A stretch of DNA of 64,000 bases from Macrotrachela quadricornifera (lineage: Eukaryota > Rotifera > Eurotatoria > Philodinida > Philodinidae): the NCBI GenBank assembly GCA_022393335.1, contig JAJEKB010021088.1, positions 395,700 to 459,699 of the forward strand, read 5' to 3'. The notes below the pieces were generated by a model that did not search any database, was not told the origin of the DNA, and was given only the letters and a program-made list of their open reading frames with translations. Shown in pieces: positions 1 to 13,000 of this stretch. Every line of letters begins with the position of its first letter. Within the stretch, counting starts at the first letter, position 1. Both the position numbers and the translations under genes were made by a program.

Positions 1-477
1 GACATGTTGATTTCATTATATCGTATCAATGTTAAGTCAAACAAATACTATATGAAAATTATTTTTCAGCTTATCGATCTTTCAGTAGTAAATGCTTGGC
101 TCTTGTACCGTCAGCATTGTTCACAGATTAATATTCCAAAGAAGAGCATGATGTCCTTATTAACATTTTGTTTGAATGTAGCTGAGGCTTTACTTAAATC
201 TACTCCATTACCACCTCCAGTGAAACCTGGACGTCCTTCTTTGAAATTATCATTAGTTGAGAACAGTGCTTCAACATCAACAAGAGCTGCACCGAGTCCT
301 CTACCACCAAAAAGTGTTCAGTTTGATAAGTACGACCATTGGCCGGAACAGATAGATAAGGGCAAATGTCGAAATGCAGGCTGTAATGGTTACACAAGAA
401 TATCATGTTTAAAATGTAATATACGTTTGTGTCTGAATGAGAAAAATAAGTGTTTCAAGGACTATCCTAACGAATGA
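1..477 (+). pseudogene. piggyBac-type transposase, 3' end (partial)
   Basis: The frame runs from the left edge to a TGA at 475-477. A likely exon start follows the TTTTTCAG acceptor near 69-70. The block SVVNAWLLYR is the conserved C-terminal part of the DDE_Tnp_1_7 (piggyBac) catalytic domain. After a Pro/Ser-rich linker comes a Cys-rich tail of CxxxxC, CLKC and LC pairs, typical of the piggyBac C-terminal zinc-binding module that recognises transposon ends. The catalytic Asp residues would lie left of the window, so activity cannot be judged. Start is unknown and the gene is partial because of the window edge. The family call is sound; whether this is a live transposase or a domesticated PGBD gene is open. 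Confidence 0.8.
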
Positions 478-2953
478 ACTGTCTCTTAAACGTAGCTTTA
501 GTCTTCTCTATTACTATTTTTTCTATATATTTGTCTAGTCTCTATCAACAGTTATATTATTTCCTTATATTATCTTTATGAATAAATAGAACACCACAAA
601 GTATTATGTTAAAACCAAGTGAACAGAAAAAAACAATTTTGTAAAATTTTGACCCATAGCGGCCGGGTGTTGCCAAATGGCAACATCATGTTTTTCGGCA
701 CCGAAATCCTTTTTTGTTTAAAAAAACGCATTTTTACTAGCTACGTGATAAGAGAATAATACAAATATGCGAAAAGATTTTTTGCTACCTGTCTTCTGGG
801 AGCCGGACGTAAAGGGATAAGCTTATGGTTTAGAATCGATTTCCAACTTCTGTAGTGCTAGTTCATATAATATAACTGAGATAGACAGCAACGTAAGTTT
901 TCAAAAAAGGTATTTGTTATTTATGACAAATAACTATCGAACAAAATTTATTGTTACTATTAACATCAATATACTAAATTCTCATCAATCATTACGATAG
1001 ACAGTAATCATTTTTTACTCATGTAAAATAAATGTATTCAAATTATTTGGAATGACATTAGTTTATTTGGTTTTTTAACTTTTCTTCAAGGGTTAGCACT
1101 ATGATATTTTATTTATGACAAATATAATTGAATATAAAAACTTTAGAAAGAAGATGTTATTGATGAGATCAATCAATATTAAGTACGAAGAACGTATGAG
1201 TCAAACGTGACGCTCAGAAAAAATATTACTCACGCTAAATACTTCTTCTGCTTCGACCAAACGACACATTTGAACAGAATATGACAAATAATGTAACAAA
1301 AACAATTAGTGACTAAAATGATGAGGGTATAGAAATATTTATGTACAGTTTATACAATGTACGTCAATGGCGGATGTATGTTTCTTTTTCCGTTACACTC
1401 TTCCTTTGCATCGGATGATCTTTTATTTAAAAAAACAACACGTCAGTTGAATTCTATCTAATTGACAATAAATAAACATTTTGATTAAAACATGTCACAA
1501 ATTTTGACTTAGTACTGACAATGATTATTTCAAACATTGTTGCTCACAAAATGTTTTATATCGATCGTTATAGAGCGATACAATCTTAAAATACACAGCA
1601 AAATAAATCAATACATTCATTATGTTAAAAGAGATGTTTTCGTAAGATACAAATGAATTCATTTGTAGTAAAAACGAATAATAAAAGCATGCATTTACGA
1701 ATTGTCGTGTTTGCTGATCGATTCTGTTAAATCCACCAAATTCTCTTTGTAAATCATCTATAGGAGAAAACATCTAAAAATAGATATTTTATTACAGTTC
1801 TTAGTTAAAAAAAAAGGAGGCGGCTATTAATAGATTACCTCATCATTCATCTTCATTCATGTCCTTATTCGTTTCTAAAATTCATAATTACACTTTACTT
1901 TTTATAGTTATTTGTAATTTTCTCTTTTGTTTTCGTATCGACGATCAGAATATTATCTATGAATACATTTTATTTATTCGTTTCTTTCGAAACAACTGAA
2001 TATGTTTTGGAAATGTCTGAATGTCATCACTTTAATGACATTTCATTCCTGTATACACAAAAATAGAAAGGAGAGAACGTTTCGCATAGTGTCGATACTG
2101 ATAAATAAATCCAGGGTTAGAAGATATATGTCACTCAGTGATTCATACAAACGACGAAAAGACGTATCTTTGTAATCTTATTATTATCAAAAATCATCCA
2201 TATTTGAAAACCAAAATGCACTTTTCTTCTACCTAATTTTCTAAGATGTTCAATTTATAAAAAACAACTTTTTCATGTTTTGTTTTCAGATTTGATTTAG
2301 TCAAAACAAGGATCAATTTCAAACTAAACTACAATAATTATTTAATGAACTAATAAGAAAAAAGAAAGTATTTAAACTAAAAAAAAATTTTTCTATTTTT
2401 TTTTTTATTAAAATATAAATGACTTCATTTTTATGAGTAACTTCATTATTGATATTGGGAACAATATTAGTATGAAAAATTGTTTCGAGAGTTTAATATA
2501 TCTATCGTATACTCAATGCGAATTCTAAACATACAAATGCTCATGACATAGTTAACGTTTACCAATAGATTTTATATAAACATGGATGCAGTTCAACAAT
2601 ATTATTTGTAGAATGTTTATCTATGTCAATGTCGTTATCGATTATTTGACTTTATTTTATTTTGACATTATAAAACAACACATCATATCATAATATGCTA
2701 CTATTGTCATGTTGTTAAGAAAAACTCGTTTGAAAAAAAAAAAATAAAACAATTTCGATCTTTTTATTTTTAATATTGATAAAAATAAATTAAGATTGTT
2801 CTTCATATGATTCAGTTTTTATTAGTTTTCTTGTAGGATTCTCTTTTTCACTTAGAGAAATTGAACATTTGTTTTTCTTATCATATCAAATCATTTATCT
2901 TTCAAGGAACTGGTCCTTCCACTTAGTTCTCAAAAAAAGAACCAGTTCTAGAA
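478..2953. other. AT-rich intergenic stretch, no gene seen
   Basis: No supported gene. A small GC-rich patch at 655-690, downstream of the piggyBac frame, contains the inverted repeat GTTGCCA-AA-TGGCAAC and may belong to the 3' non-coding end of that element. The rest is homopolymer-rich AT sequence whose short open frames lack coding character. Confidence 0.5.
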
Positions 2954-3757
2954 CTAGTGAACTGTCACACATCTATTCATTATCGTGATAAGCCAGACGC
3001 GTTCAATTACGTTATAATAAAGAATGGCGTTTAAATACATTTCAAACATGAACATTGTTATTCTTTTGTAATGCACAAATAATTTGTCCATAATATGTTT
3101 GGTAGTTGTGTCATCGGTTTGGTCATTATCTATGTCAATCATAGCTGAACTTTGTTGTACTTGTGATTGACGTGGTGTTGGTTCGCCTAAGAGTTTGTTA
3201 CGCATTGGATTAAATTGTTTTTCATCGTGAATGAATGGCAGAAATGGTGATGTAGATTTATATTCATAAAATAATTTAATAAATTCATTTTCAATAAATG
3301 TTGATGAATATCTGATAGCACGTTCAGGTTTTGACAATATTATTGAACACATGTCGAGGATGATCCGATATAAATGACATCAAGAAATGGAAGACTTACT
3401 AATCTTATAATCCAATTTAATATTTGAATGCCATGTATTAGCATCAGCTAAGAATTGTCGTAATTTATCTTCAGATTTATTCCATGTCATAAAGATATCA
3501 TCAATATATCTATATAGATTATACTTAAAAAATTATTGAAATATTTTTGTTGTATACTTACCGACCAAAAATCCGCCTGTTTTTGTTTGTTCTTCGACAA
3601 ATTTTCTTTGCCATTTCTACATAAAAATGTTAGCTAATGTTAATGTAAATGATGAACCCATAGCACCACCAGTAGTTTGTTTATAAATTTTTTTGACCGT
3701 AAACAAATATATTTTCTTTAAGTACAATAGAAGCTAATTTTCTTATGGTATTAAGAT
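2954..3757 (-). pseudogene. Penelope-like (Athena-type) reverse transcriptase remnant
   Basis: Read on the minus strand, 3757-3560 gives a reverse-transcriptase finger/palm segment with the block QTTGGAMGSSFTLTLANIF. Next comes the catalytic block RYIDDIFMTWN (near 3530-3480), then LPFLDV, and finally RAIRYSSTF within the open frame 3352-2954. This order and the YIDD core match Penelope-like elements, a group abundant in bdelloids (Athena). The copy is dead: there is a frameshift near 3690, a TAG in place of the usual Trp in the block after ANIFM, a break before the 3352 frame where sequence between LPFLDV and the ERAIRYSS block is missing, and a short gap with splice-like ends (GTAAGT) near 3530-3560. 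The N-terminal part stops exactly at the TTAA of the neighbouring element. Confidence 0.8.
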
Positions 3758-4592
3758 TAACTCCCCCCCTCCCCCCTTAGACAAATCACTTTTTCCGAAA
3801 ATAAATCAATATTGAGTTTTTAGTGTAGGAAGATGCGCCGAAATTTCCGCTTTCAGAATATGTATGGTTTTTTGAAAAATCGCTAGGTTTCCAAAGACTT
3901 GTTGTAAAAAATTTCCACTCTACTACCCTCTTTTTCTAGAAATTTTTATAGTTTTCAGTTTTTAAAAAACTGCTTATTGTTCCATATAACCGCATTGCAT
4001 ACATTGAAAATATACCATGTAAAAATGTTTTTTTTGAGATTTGACTGTAAAAATCCATTTCTAAAACTTCTTTTGCGTTTTTCTCAAAACGTAGTTTTCA
4101 ATCAGGAAAATTGGAATCACTCCTTCATATCTTGAGCTATACCCAATATTGTTTTTATTTTAAAGGTCTCGACCAGAGTAAACTTTTCATCGACCAGCTT
4201 TTTAAAATTCGACTTCTGGGCTGAGAAAAGTTGGTTTTACTATCGTCGGATTACCGTTTTTTATGATTATTTTAAGGTCTGTGCACCAAAACACTAATGA
4301 AAAATCTATAATACACAATTTAAAAATTCTGTCTGATGAAAAGTTGCATATTGACATTAGCTTTAATTTCAGACAACTCCCGAGTCTCCTACCTTGTATT
4401 ACGACGGAGTGATGTCGATTTTCCTGAAGGCCAAAAATAACCTATGATGCAGCTGAAACTCCGGTCTGGTATGGGCAATCGCGCTGAAATTTTTACCAGA
4501 AATGTATCTCACCAGAATTACTCATTCCTGAAAATTTCAGCTCAAAAGACCCATTCTAAGTGGGAAATCATTACTGAGGGGGGGGGGCTTAA
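3757..4592. mobile_element. putative TTAA-flanked non-autonomous element (828 bp)
   Basis: The stretch is bounded by TTAA at 3757-3760 and 4589-4592. Just inside the left boundary is a C-run (CTCCCCCCCTCCCCCCTTAG); just inside the right boundary is a G-run whose complement reads GCCCCCCCCCCTCAG. These imperfect C-rich inverted ends and TTAA duplications are what piggyBac-type non-autonomous elements show. No open frame inside. Family assignment is inference; the low-complexity ends weaken it. Confidence 0.45.
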
Positions 4593-5244
4593 ATGAGCTG
4601 ATCTAATCAAACAGCTTCTTTGTTCAGAACTAAAGCTGAACTATAACACCCCCATTCAACACTCCTTTTAGATTATGTCTCACAAAAGTATGACAGCGAC
4701 TCCCTGTTAATACCCTGCTAGAGTACATGACACATTTTGGTAGTTTTTTCGTTAGTTCTCAGTCTATGGGGCTGAAACTTTCGAGATAGATTGAGTGAAC
4801 AAAGACATATCTATGACAAAAAAATGAGACACAATGGTAATGATAATGGAGCAACAATCGAAAAAATAAGGTGTACGACTTATTTTGGTCAGGAGGATAT
4901 ACAAAAGTAATTTAAAAATTGATTGCGACTGAAAAAAAAGGTCATAAAGACTATATTTTTATTTTTTTCTTGTATTTAAATGAATAATTCTGTTAAATTA
5001 ATATGATCTATCATACTTTTTAACATACAGATTATTTTAATATCATATGTTCTTAGGAAAACATCATCGTTTTCTTTAAAACATATAACGATTCGCCTGA
5101 CTATATAAGCCTTTTCGAAAAAACTGCATCATTCGATGCAGAATTTGTAGTTCTATCGATTGGCATAAAAATTCGAACAACAAAAAACTCTACAACTGCC
5201 CTAGGCCACCAAAACCAATCTAAACCATATTTTTAACAGTAATC
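4593..5244. other. intergenic, nothing recognised
   Basis: No coding frame with support, no repeat structure noted. Confidence 0.4.
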
Positions 5245-5745
5245 AGTCGACGACAAACGTTTCACCAGTCTTAAATGAATTTTGTATATTATTTTTCATG
5301 TATAAGAATAGAATGCAATACACATATGTCTAGAGGAGTTGAAGACATTTACGCAGCAGATATTAATTTTATAAGTGCTTGCTTCTTCTTCTTTGAGTAA
5401 AGTAGAAATATATGAATACACCCATTTTTGAATGGCCTGTTGAGAGATGAGATGGTTTGTAGGAAGCGAGCTCGAGTTTATGACTGTTGACCATTCATAG
5501 AGAAGAGCTATAGCTAAGCTCGATCAATAAGCAATATCAAGAACACTGAACACGAAATCTCGAATTGTAATTCATTCACTAGAAATCCGTCCGCTCGAAA
5601 TGTTGGTCTCATATCATACAATTCATCTGATGTCTAAACAAGTTATCCAAAATAATGTATATATTCTCTATTGCATTCTATTCTTATACGTGACAAATAA
5701 TATACAAAATTCATTTTAAGACGTGCGAAACTTTTGTCGCCGACT
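5245..5745. mobile_element. MITE with ~76-bp terminal inverted repeats
   Basis: The arm 5245-5320 starts AGTCGACGACAAACGTTTC. It is the reverse complement of 5669-5745 with a handful of mismatches and one indel; the inner 45 bases are nearly perfect. The roughly 350-bp centre has no coding capacity. TA dinucleotides lie a few bases outside both ends, compatible with a Tc1/mariner-type TA target but not proving it. Confidence 0.75.
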
Positions 5746-6037
5746 AAATATACTTATTTAGAGTGATGGTACAAATCTATCGTATGGTCTTAGAGTAATA
5801 TTAATCATCTGTTGCTGTTATTGCATTTTCTTCTTCTATCAAGATCAATTTTTCGGAGAAGAGAATCAAGCACATAAGAAAGCGTTGGAGTAAGATCAAA
5901 TTTCCATTTATCGAAAGATTATGTCGGTCTCTTCCAGGCTTTCGAAGAATGCAAAAAACACCACCTGCACATTAGATATAAAAAAAAGGATACCTTCACG
6001 ATTCTATCTCATTTCAACGTAAGCTATGATCACAAAC

Positions 6038-6442
6038 ATGAAAACAATTAGTTGCTTTGTATTCATTCTTTTCAGGTAAGTGTAACAAATTTTTATTTTT
6101 CCATTCATCTAACATTGAACAATCTTGTTTAATTTCACATATCTTGCTCCTAATTTAGTATGTAAATAGTTCGAGTGCAATCTCAAGTATGCCGTGGAAT
6201 AGCACAATATGATCGGTGCTCGACGAATAGCGCATGTGGTTGTCTTTATATGGAAGGTGCTGTTAACACTGGCATTTGTGGCTTCCTCTATAAACATTGT
6301 GCTGAGCTAGTTTCATGCGAACATTCGCACAATCTTTGTTATGAACCTGATCATGTCTGTGTTCGTCATCCTCGATGTAGTTCACATCCAGTTTGTTTTC
6401 CGACGTCGATGATTGATCAAGAAATCTGTCCATTGATGACAA
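6038..6442 (+). CDS. NHL-repeat protein, 5' exons: signal peptide and Cys-rich domain
   Basis: These are the first two exons of the gene that continues at 6961 and 13188. The ATG at 6038 begins a short hydrophobic leader, MKTISCFVFILF, followed by a GTAAGT donor at 6076. This suggests a secreted or surface protein. The second exon, open from about 6166 to 6442, encodes a Cys-rich module with about a dozen cysteines (CRGIAQYDRC, CGCLYMEG and similar), probably disulfide-bonded. It ends in phase 1 at a GTAAGA donor. The join between exons 1 and 2 is unsolved: the acceptors at 6158 and 6169 either hit a stop or give the wrong phase. So the start may be misassigned or the gene may carry a lesion here. 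Confidence 0.6.
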
Positions 6443-6960
6443 GTAAGAGAACAAATAGTAATTTACAGATTCAAGTGAAATTCAAATCTTGTTAAACGAA
6501 TTCCGTCACCATTCATACATCAGTCACATACTGAATTAATTTTGATAAGTGGATGGTGAAGAGGAATCAACCATCCTTCGAAAAAAGTATATAAAGCGTG
6601 ATGGAGACTAAAGAATCTGTAATTATTAAAGAAAAAGATCTCATTCCGTCTCAGAATAGATATCTATTACCCGTATATACAGAATCGATTGCAGTTCTAT
6701 TAAACAATGTATGAAGACACAGTGAAGTTGTCCTCCGAATGCTCTACTTAAACTTTTAAATTTACATATAGCTTTATCATCACAAAGCTGTTTTTGAAAG
6801 GAAAAAAATTTGCTTTTCATACCATTTGATAGTATCGTTCTACTTTGAAACTGTCCTTAGGCTTCACTTAAACTTCTATTCACTAAGTTCTACTTCCCAT
6901 TATATATCAAATCAAAAATTATCTGCGTTGTATACATAAATATTTTATCTCAATAAATAG

Positions 6961-7089
6961 TGATGGATACTACAACTACAACTATAACTACAACTTCGAC
7001 TACAAGCACAACTGTAACTACAACTATAACTACAACTATAACTACAACTTCGACTACAACTACAACTACAACCACTATTCAACAGTGGG
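6961..7089 (+). CDS. NHL-repeat protein, Thr-rich linker exon
   Basis: The exon lies between an AATAG acceptor (6960) and a GTAAGC donor (7090). It encodes nearly pure Thr with scattered Ile, Ser and Val (ACT/ACA codon repeats), ending in IQQW. Such Thr-rich, probably O-glycosylated stalks separate the N-terminal and propeller parts of bdelloid NHL proteins. The phase fits both sides: the single A left by exon 2 plus TG gives ATG, and the single G left here plus TA at 13188 gives a Val codon that runs straight into the NHL exon. Confidence 0.75.
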
Positions 7090-10000
7090 GTAAGCTTTAG
7101 ATTAACGCTTCTTAACCTCGTTATATGCTACTCGTAAATCAGGTATATATAGATGCATCATATCTAATATTAATCTGTATATAGCTAAAGATTACATAAA
7201 AAAGATCACGATCTCGTCATAAGTGATTCAATCTTTATTAGAAGAAAAGTATGCTTGATTTTATTGGAATCTACACAATGAAATCCAATCTTCCTTTTTA
7301 CATGATATCATTATATATCCTACTTTTTAACATACAATTCTTCATTTAAATTCAATCTGAGTTTAGAAAAAAAGCATTTTGTTTCAGATGCTATAGAAAT
7401 TCACTGAGTTCTATAGAGTCTTCAAGATCTAGCCTATCGAATGCAGTATATCCGGTTTTTCGTTTCTTTTAGAAACAATAAAAATAAAAAATAAAAACAT
7501 TTCGTATAAGCTGCACAAATATACAGTTAAATCGAAATACAAAAATCATAACATCAACAAGAAGCTTGTTATACATAAAACAGCAGCACAATATTGGCTC
7601 TGTCATCACTATATATACCTGCGTAACTCAATAGTATATGCTTTCCTAATTTCCACTCAGGCAGTTCCAAGTCTGTGCGTCCAAATCATGTACGTGCAAA
7701 TTTAGATGTACAGATTTACACGTACAAAACGAACACATCGTAACTGAAGTATGATTCAATTTGAGAATTAGTTGTACTTTTCATTTCTCTCAGAAAAGGT
7801 TCTCCTTTTTTATCAACGCTCTTCAGAGAAATCATAAAGCGGACTACATATTAAATAATATACATACTGTTTCATTGTGATATATACATTGATCTAAAAT
7901 AGAGAAAGAGTACTACAGAAGTAAACAAAATACTTCCTGTTAATTTCAATACGAATCGATGGACATAAAGAAAAGAATTCATTTATTTGAACTCACTGTT
8001 TCGACTAGGAACGTTGAACAGAAAACCTAAATGAGCAATATACAAAAGTAATAAAGCAACTTTTTATAACTTACATGACACATTGATATCGTGAATTAGA
8101 ATTAGCTAAATTAGATGTTATAATATCATTAGTTTCATCGAATTCAACAAGATCTGATAGGATGAGTTCGATCTGGATCTCTCCTTTCACGCAAATGTCT
8201 TACTTATTTTGTTACAGCTGAATATGCTGGAGCATCAAGTCTTAATGTTGTTATAAATTCTTTGCCAATTGTTTTCTTACATATTTGTAGAATAGACCAA
8301 ATTTTCATAGAATATTGATTAAATTTATCAGTCATTTTGTATAATGTTTTAAAAATTTCAAATAAGATTTTGTTATAAGTTTAGGATGAGTTTGATATTG
8401 AATAAAAAACATAGTTCAAAAATGCTGATTGATTCACATAAAACAGCTAAGTAAATCGAATGAACTAATTCAATAAATGATTTCGCACTCTACATATACG
8501 GTTACATCTAATATTTAAGTATACATGATATCATAAAATATTATAGAAGAGAGGGCGCTAGGACAGAATGTCGCAAGACAAATCGTCGCGGACAAATCGT
8601 TGCGGACAAATCGTCGCATGGACAAATCGTTGCAAGACAATTCGTTGCAGGACAAAACGTCGCGGACATATCGTTGCGGACAAATCGTCGCAGACATTTC
8701 GTCGTGGACAAATCGTCGCATGGACAAATCGTTGCACGGACACATCGTTGCATGGACAAAACTTAATTAGTAGCACCGTCGGCTTCAGTTCTTTCAAGTT
8801 ACTTTATAGCAGGAAACAAATGATTTTTTGTTCGTTTATACATTATTTCAGAAAAATATTTTCTGAGAAATAACAATGTAGCGTTATGAAATATTGTATT
8901 TTATTATTGCAGCGATTTGTCTATGCGACGATTTGTCCTTGCGACGATTTGTCCGTGCAACGATTTGTCCATGCGACGATTTGTCCGCACGACGATTTTT
9001 TTGCAACGATATGTCCGCGACGATTTGTCTTGCAACGAATTGTCTTGCGACGATTTGTCCGCGACGATTTGTCTTGCGACATTCTGTCCGGTCACCGAAG
9101 AGAGAATAGAAAACATGCGAAACTTGAAAATATACTCAAACTCTGAATGAAAGATATTTACTGTATTACAGACTCTATCTAAAAGACTGTTGGAATTATA
9201 GACGAAATATTTAACTACGTATATATTCATGCAATAAATGCTTTGATATGAAGGATTTTATAAAAATTTAAACACTGTTCTACAAACTTTTGGTTAGCCG
9301 TAGTAAAATTATTTCAAATAATGTAGATACTAAGTCCATTTAAACGCATCAGAATCAATAGTAATAGAAGAAAAATAGGAAAGACACCTTTTGAAGTAAG
9401 AATGAGAAAGACTACCCTAGTTCAATCTCCCTTGTTAAAGTCCAAGAGATTTCAGATGAAGTTACCGGAGAATCCCTGGGGATTTTTTAGGGAGTGCATT
9501 TAAAAGTGAAGAATACATCATTATCTGCCAATATCAGAGCTGTCATTTCTCCTCTTTTAGCAGAAAAATTCTGCTTTTTCTAATATTCTCCTGTTTATAT
9601 ATTTAGCAACCCTTTGTTTCACCCCAAATATCTTTTTCTCATATTTATTATAGAAAAGGCCTTATTAATAGTTATTAATGTTATTGTTCTATCCTAGATC
9701 TCAATTTTGCTCAGATAATTTTTAGTATCTAGTGACTTAAAACAACTACTGCTATGTATTATTCCTTTTTAATTCATTTTTTTACCTAATTTTCTTTCTA
9801 TTGTATTTTATATTAGGCATCTAATTCATAGAAATCAACGTACACATTCTTTTTTTTGTTCATTTGATGAGTATAAGTAATTAATATAATTACTAATAAT
9901 AAAGAGGCAGAGAAAACTTAGATGTAGATAATAATGAAAGTTCGACTATAGCAAAGAAGCTAATACCCTAGTATTAGTAGTTCCTGAACCAGCACTAATA

Positions 10001-13000
10001 GCATCAGGAATTAAATCAGAAAAAAGAAATCAAAGAAAGAGGGGTTCAACAGAGAATGGCTAAAAATCGTCGAATATCAGCCGTTTTTAAAAGAATATAA
10101 TTTTGATCAGTTTCCAGCAATATATATTGCTGATAATCAAGAGTTTTTCATACATGTCTGAAAAAAAGCTGATAGTAATAATCACATGAATATTCACAAA
10201 TAAAAAACTAACAGTTAAATGCTATCATTTAATCAAGAGTTAGTCGAAATTTTCCTTATCATGCATTGAAATAGATGAATATTTATTAAGTAATCGGGGT
10301 TTGTGAAAAGCTATTAGATCAAATGAAAATATACTATCAGAAGAAAATCTATTCAATAATTCTATCTACTTGTTATTTAGTAGTATTCCTTGATTCAACG
10401 TAACAAAGATCACACCATCGTATGACAAATCTTGATTAGTACAGTGGAACAAATTTTGAAAATAGCTGTATATCACAAATATACTGTCTGCTTTTCACTG
10501 ATAGATTTTCTGCTGTTTAGAAACAATTTTCTGCTTTTTGGACATCAAAAGGTGGCAACATTAGCCAATATATGACATATTTCAGTAATATTGACCTATC
10601 TATCAAAATCTCTAGTAAAGTTTGCCTCACTGCTGTGCCACGTTTCTATCTATATCTAACTATTTAACTAATGTCTATTCAGAAAGTGTGAATACAGCTT
10701 AGCAAAATATATTGAACGATTTTAAGATAAAACAAAACTTCTACTCTTTCTTTAACATTTCTTGTCTTTTTACATCAGCCAGATGTTTCTAAAACCAACT
10801 ATGCATATATATATATATATCTAAACGACTGTATTCTCGTATATATTTAAAACTTTTATGCACTCTCAGGGGTCGCAGCAGGGAGTATGATAAAAAAGGA
10901 TTTTACGAAGGAATTTTTTTAAAAAAAAAGAAGGAAGTTCGATCAAAAGAAGGAATTTTTCTACAGTACAGCGTTGTAACGAATAAATTGAATACGACGT
11001 TCAATAAGAAACGATAGGAATGAGCTCAGGGGAGTAAAGTAATTTTCGAATCATTATTTTTCCACGTTATCAGACGGTTCTCTCGGTTTTTTACTGAATG
11101 CGAATAGAGAACGAATTTCCAAGATGAACAGTTGTTTCCTCAGTCACGCAGTGTCCGTGCATGTTGTTGTCGCCCGCATGTCTCAATGACTCTGTCAGTA
11201 GTTTTACAGGTCACGCATATCCCTCACTAGACCCTGTCGAGTCCTATACGTATCTGAATCCAAACGAGTCTGAATCCCATTGGGCTCTTAAAGTTTTGTG
11301 CTAACTGAGCCCAAGCTCAGGTATAGAAATTCTTAGACTGGATCGGTTCAACTTCTCATCCACATATGTTGCCATGCTGTGTAAAGATTATGAAAATTTG
11401 TGTATGATTGAATCTATCCATTAAGGAGATGTCAAATATGTGCAGTAGTATCTTGGTTCTATAGTTCTAAAATAGACAATACAATGCATAGTGACCATTT
11501 CTACACGTATCTGCTACTTTTACACATAGCGGGAGCGGAATGAAAAGTTAGTCTAAATACTATCGCTACCTCGATGTGACAACTTGAAGATGATTCAAAG
11601 TTAAGTTTACTAGATCACTTACCTTTTAGTTCTCAAAGTTGAATTTAACTCGATTCTATCTTTCTACTTGTAAAAAGATATTTTCTATTATCCGATATTT
11701 CTGATATATCCCAGCTGCTTTAAAATGCCTTACGACTTCATCGATTCAGATGTACTCTTTCGAGTTCTCTTTCCAAATAGGGCTTCTGTGTGAATTGTGT
11801 GATTTTTACGACCACCATCGAGTTAGGTTAACTAGAAAAGTTTCTAGTTTCTTGATCGATGTGCATTGTTCCATATACTTTTCAAGTTTGCCGAAAGATA
11901 TAGAGTTCAATTATGACATTCGAGTCTTTTAATCAGAAAAGTAAAAAGTCGCCGCTAAAACTTGAACTCGATTGAAAAAGTTGAAAATCATATTAAAAAC
12001 TATAATTCCAGCGAGAAGACCCAACGTCGTGTCTGACACTAGTTGACTAACTTAATTTACATAGAAAATTCGACGTTGATCTTGAATTGAACTGAAATTA
12101 ACTTACACGTATCATCCTCGGTCTCGTTCAAAAGCACTGTCATTGCGTACTACTGAGTATGAATTGCTTTTCTGCTTATTTCCATCAACAATGATACAAA
12201 TAAAAACTGTGCATGTGTTTTGTTCTACTGAGCGACACTCTTAATCGATACGTGACGAAAGGCTACTCGCGTAGACATCTATAAGACTATAGCTATGATA
12301 TAGTTCAGTTTCGGGTATGCTTCGTCACTCAGTATGTCAGAAATTTTTAGCAGTGATCGAATTCCAGAGAAGCACCATCTTGCGTATCTTGCCCTACATA
12401 TGGGTGCTCCGTAAATTGAAGTCTCATATGCGTATCTTAGCCCAAGTGTAAGACCTTTTCGTTAGACTTATGGTAAATTAAATATTTTCTGGAGTTCTGA
12501 GTTCTCCCAATTAATGTCGGACAGCGACTACGTAATGCTAATAACTTGTTTTCGATGCTTCTGAGAGTCTATACGTATAAAAAATGAAAAAGAAGGAAAA
12601 GATGGAGCTCTGCGAGACCTGTACTACTACTTAAAACAGAAAAAATAAATATTATTAATAATGAGAATGAGAGTAAGAGAGAAAACATTTTTGTGTGAGC
12701 TTATCTAACCGTTCGATAGAACACTGTCCAAAATTATATGAAATAAAACTTCAAGAAATACATTATCTTCTGGGTGAAATATAAACATTTTTTATCTGCA
12801 TTTCAACAAAACAACAGATATGAAAAGAGAAAAAGGCCACGACAGAACAAGAAATTTCTGTATTTTTTCTATCACTATCTTATTACATGATATTTGACAA
12901 TGTTCTATATATATATGTCTTTCGAGGATTTTAGACTACTTATATTCTATCAAGAAAAAGTTTCTCTCCAATTTATATTTTCTTTATATTTGAGAAATCA

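Noticed and set aside
8515..9230. Many overlapping open frames on both strands rich in RFVRATICP- or TNRRTDKSS-type repeats
   Set aside because: They are translations of the tandem-repeat arms of the fold-back element in several frames; no single frame is favoured.
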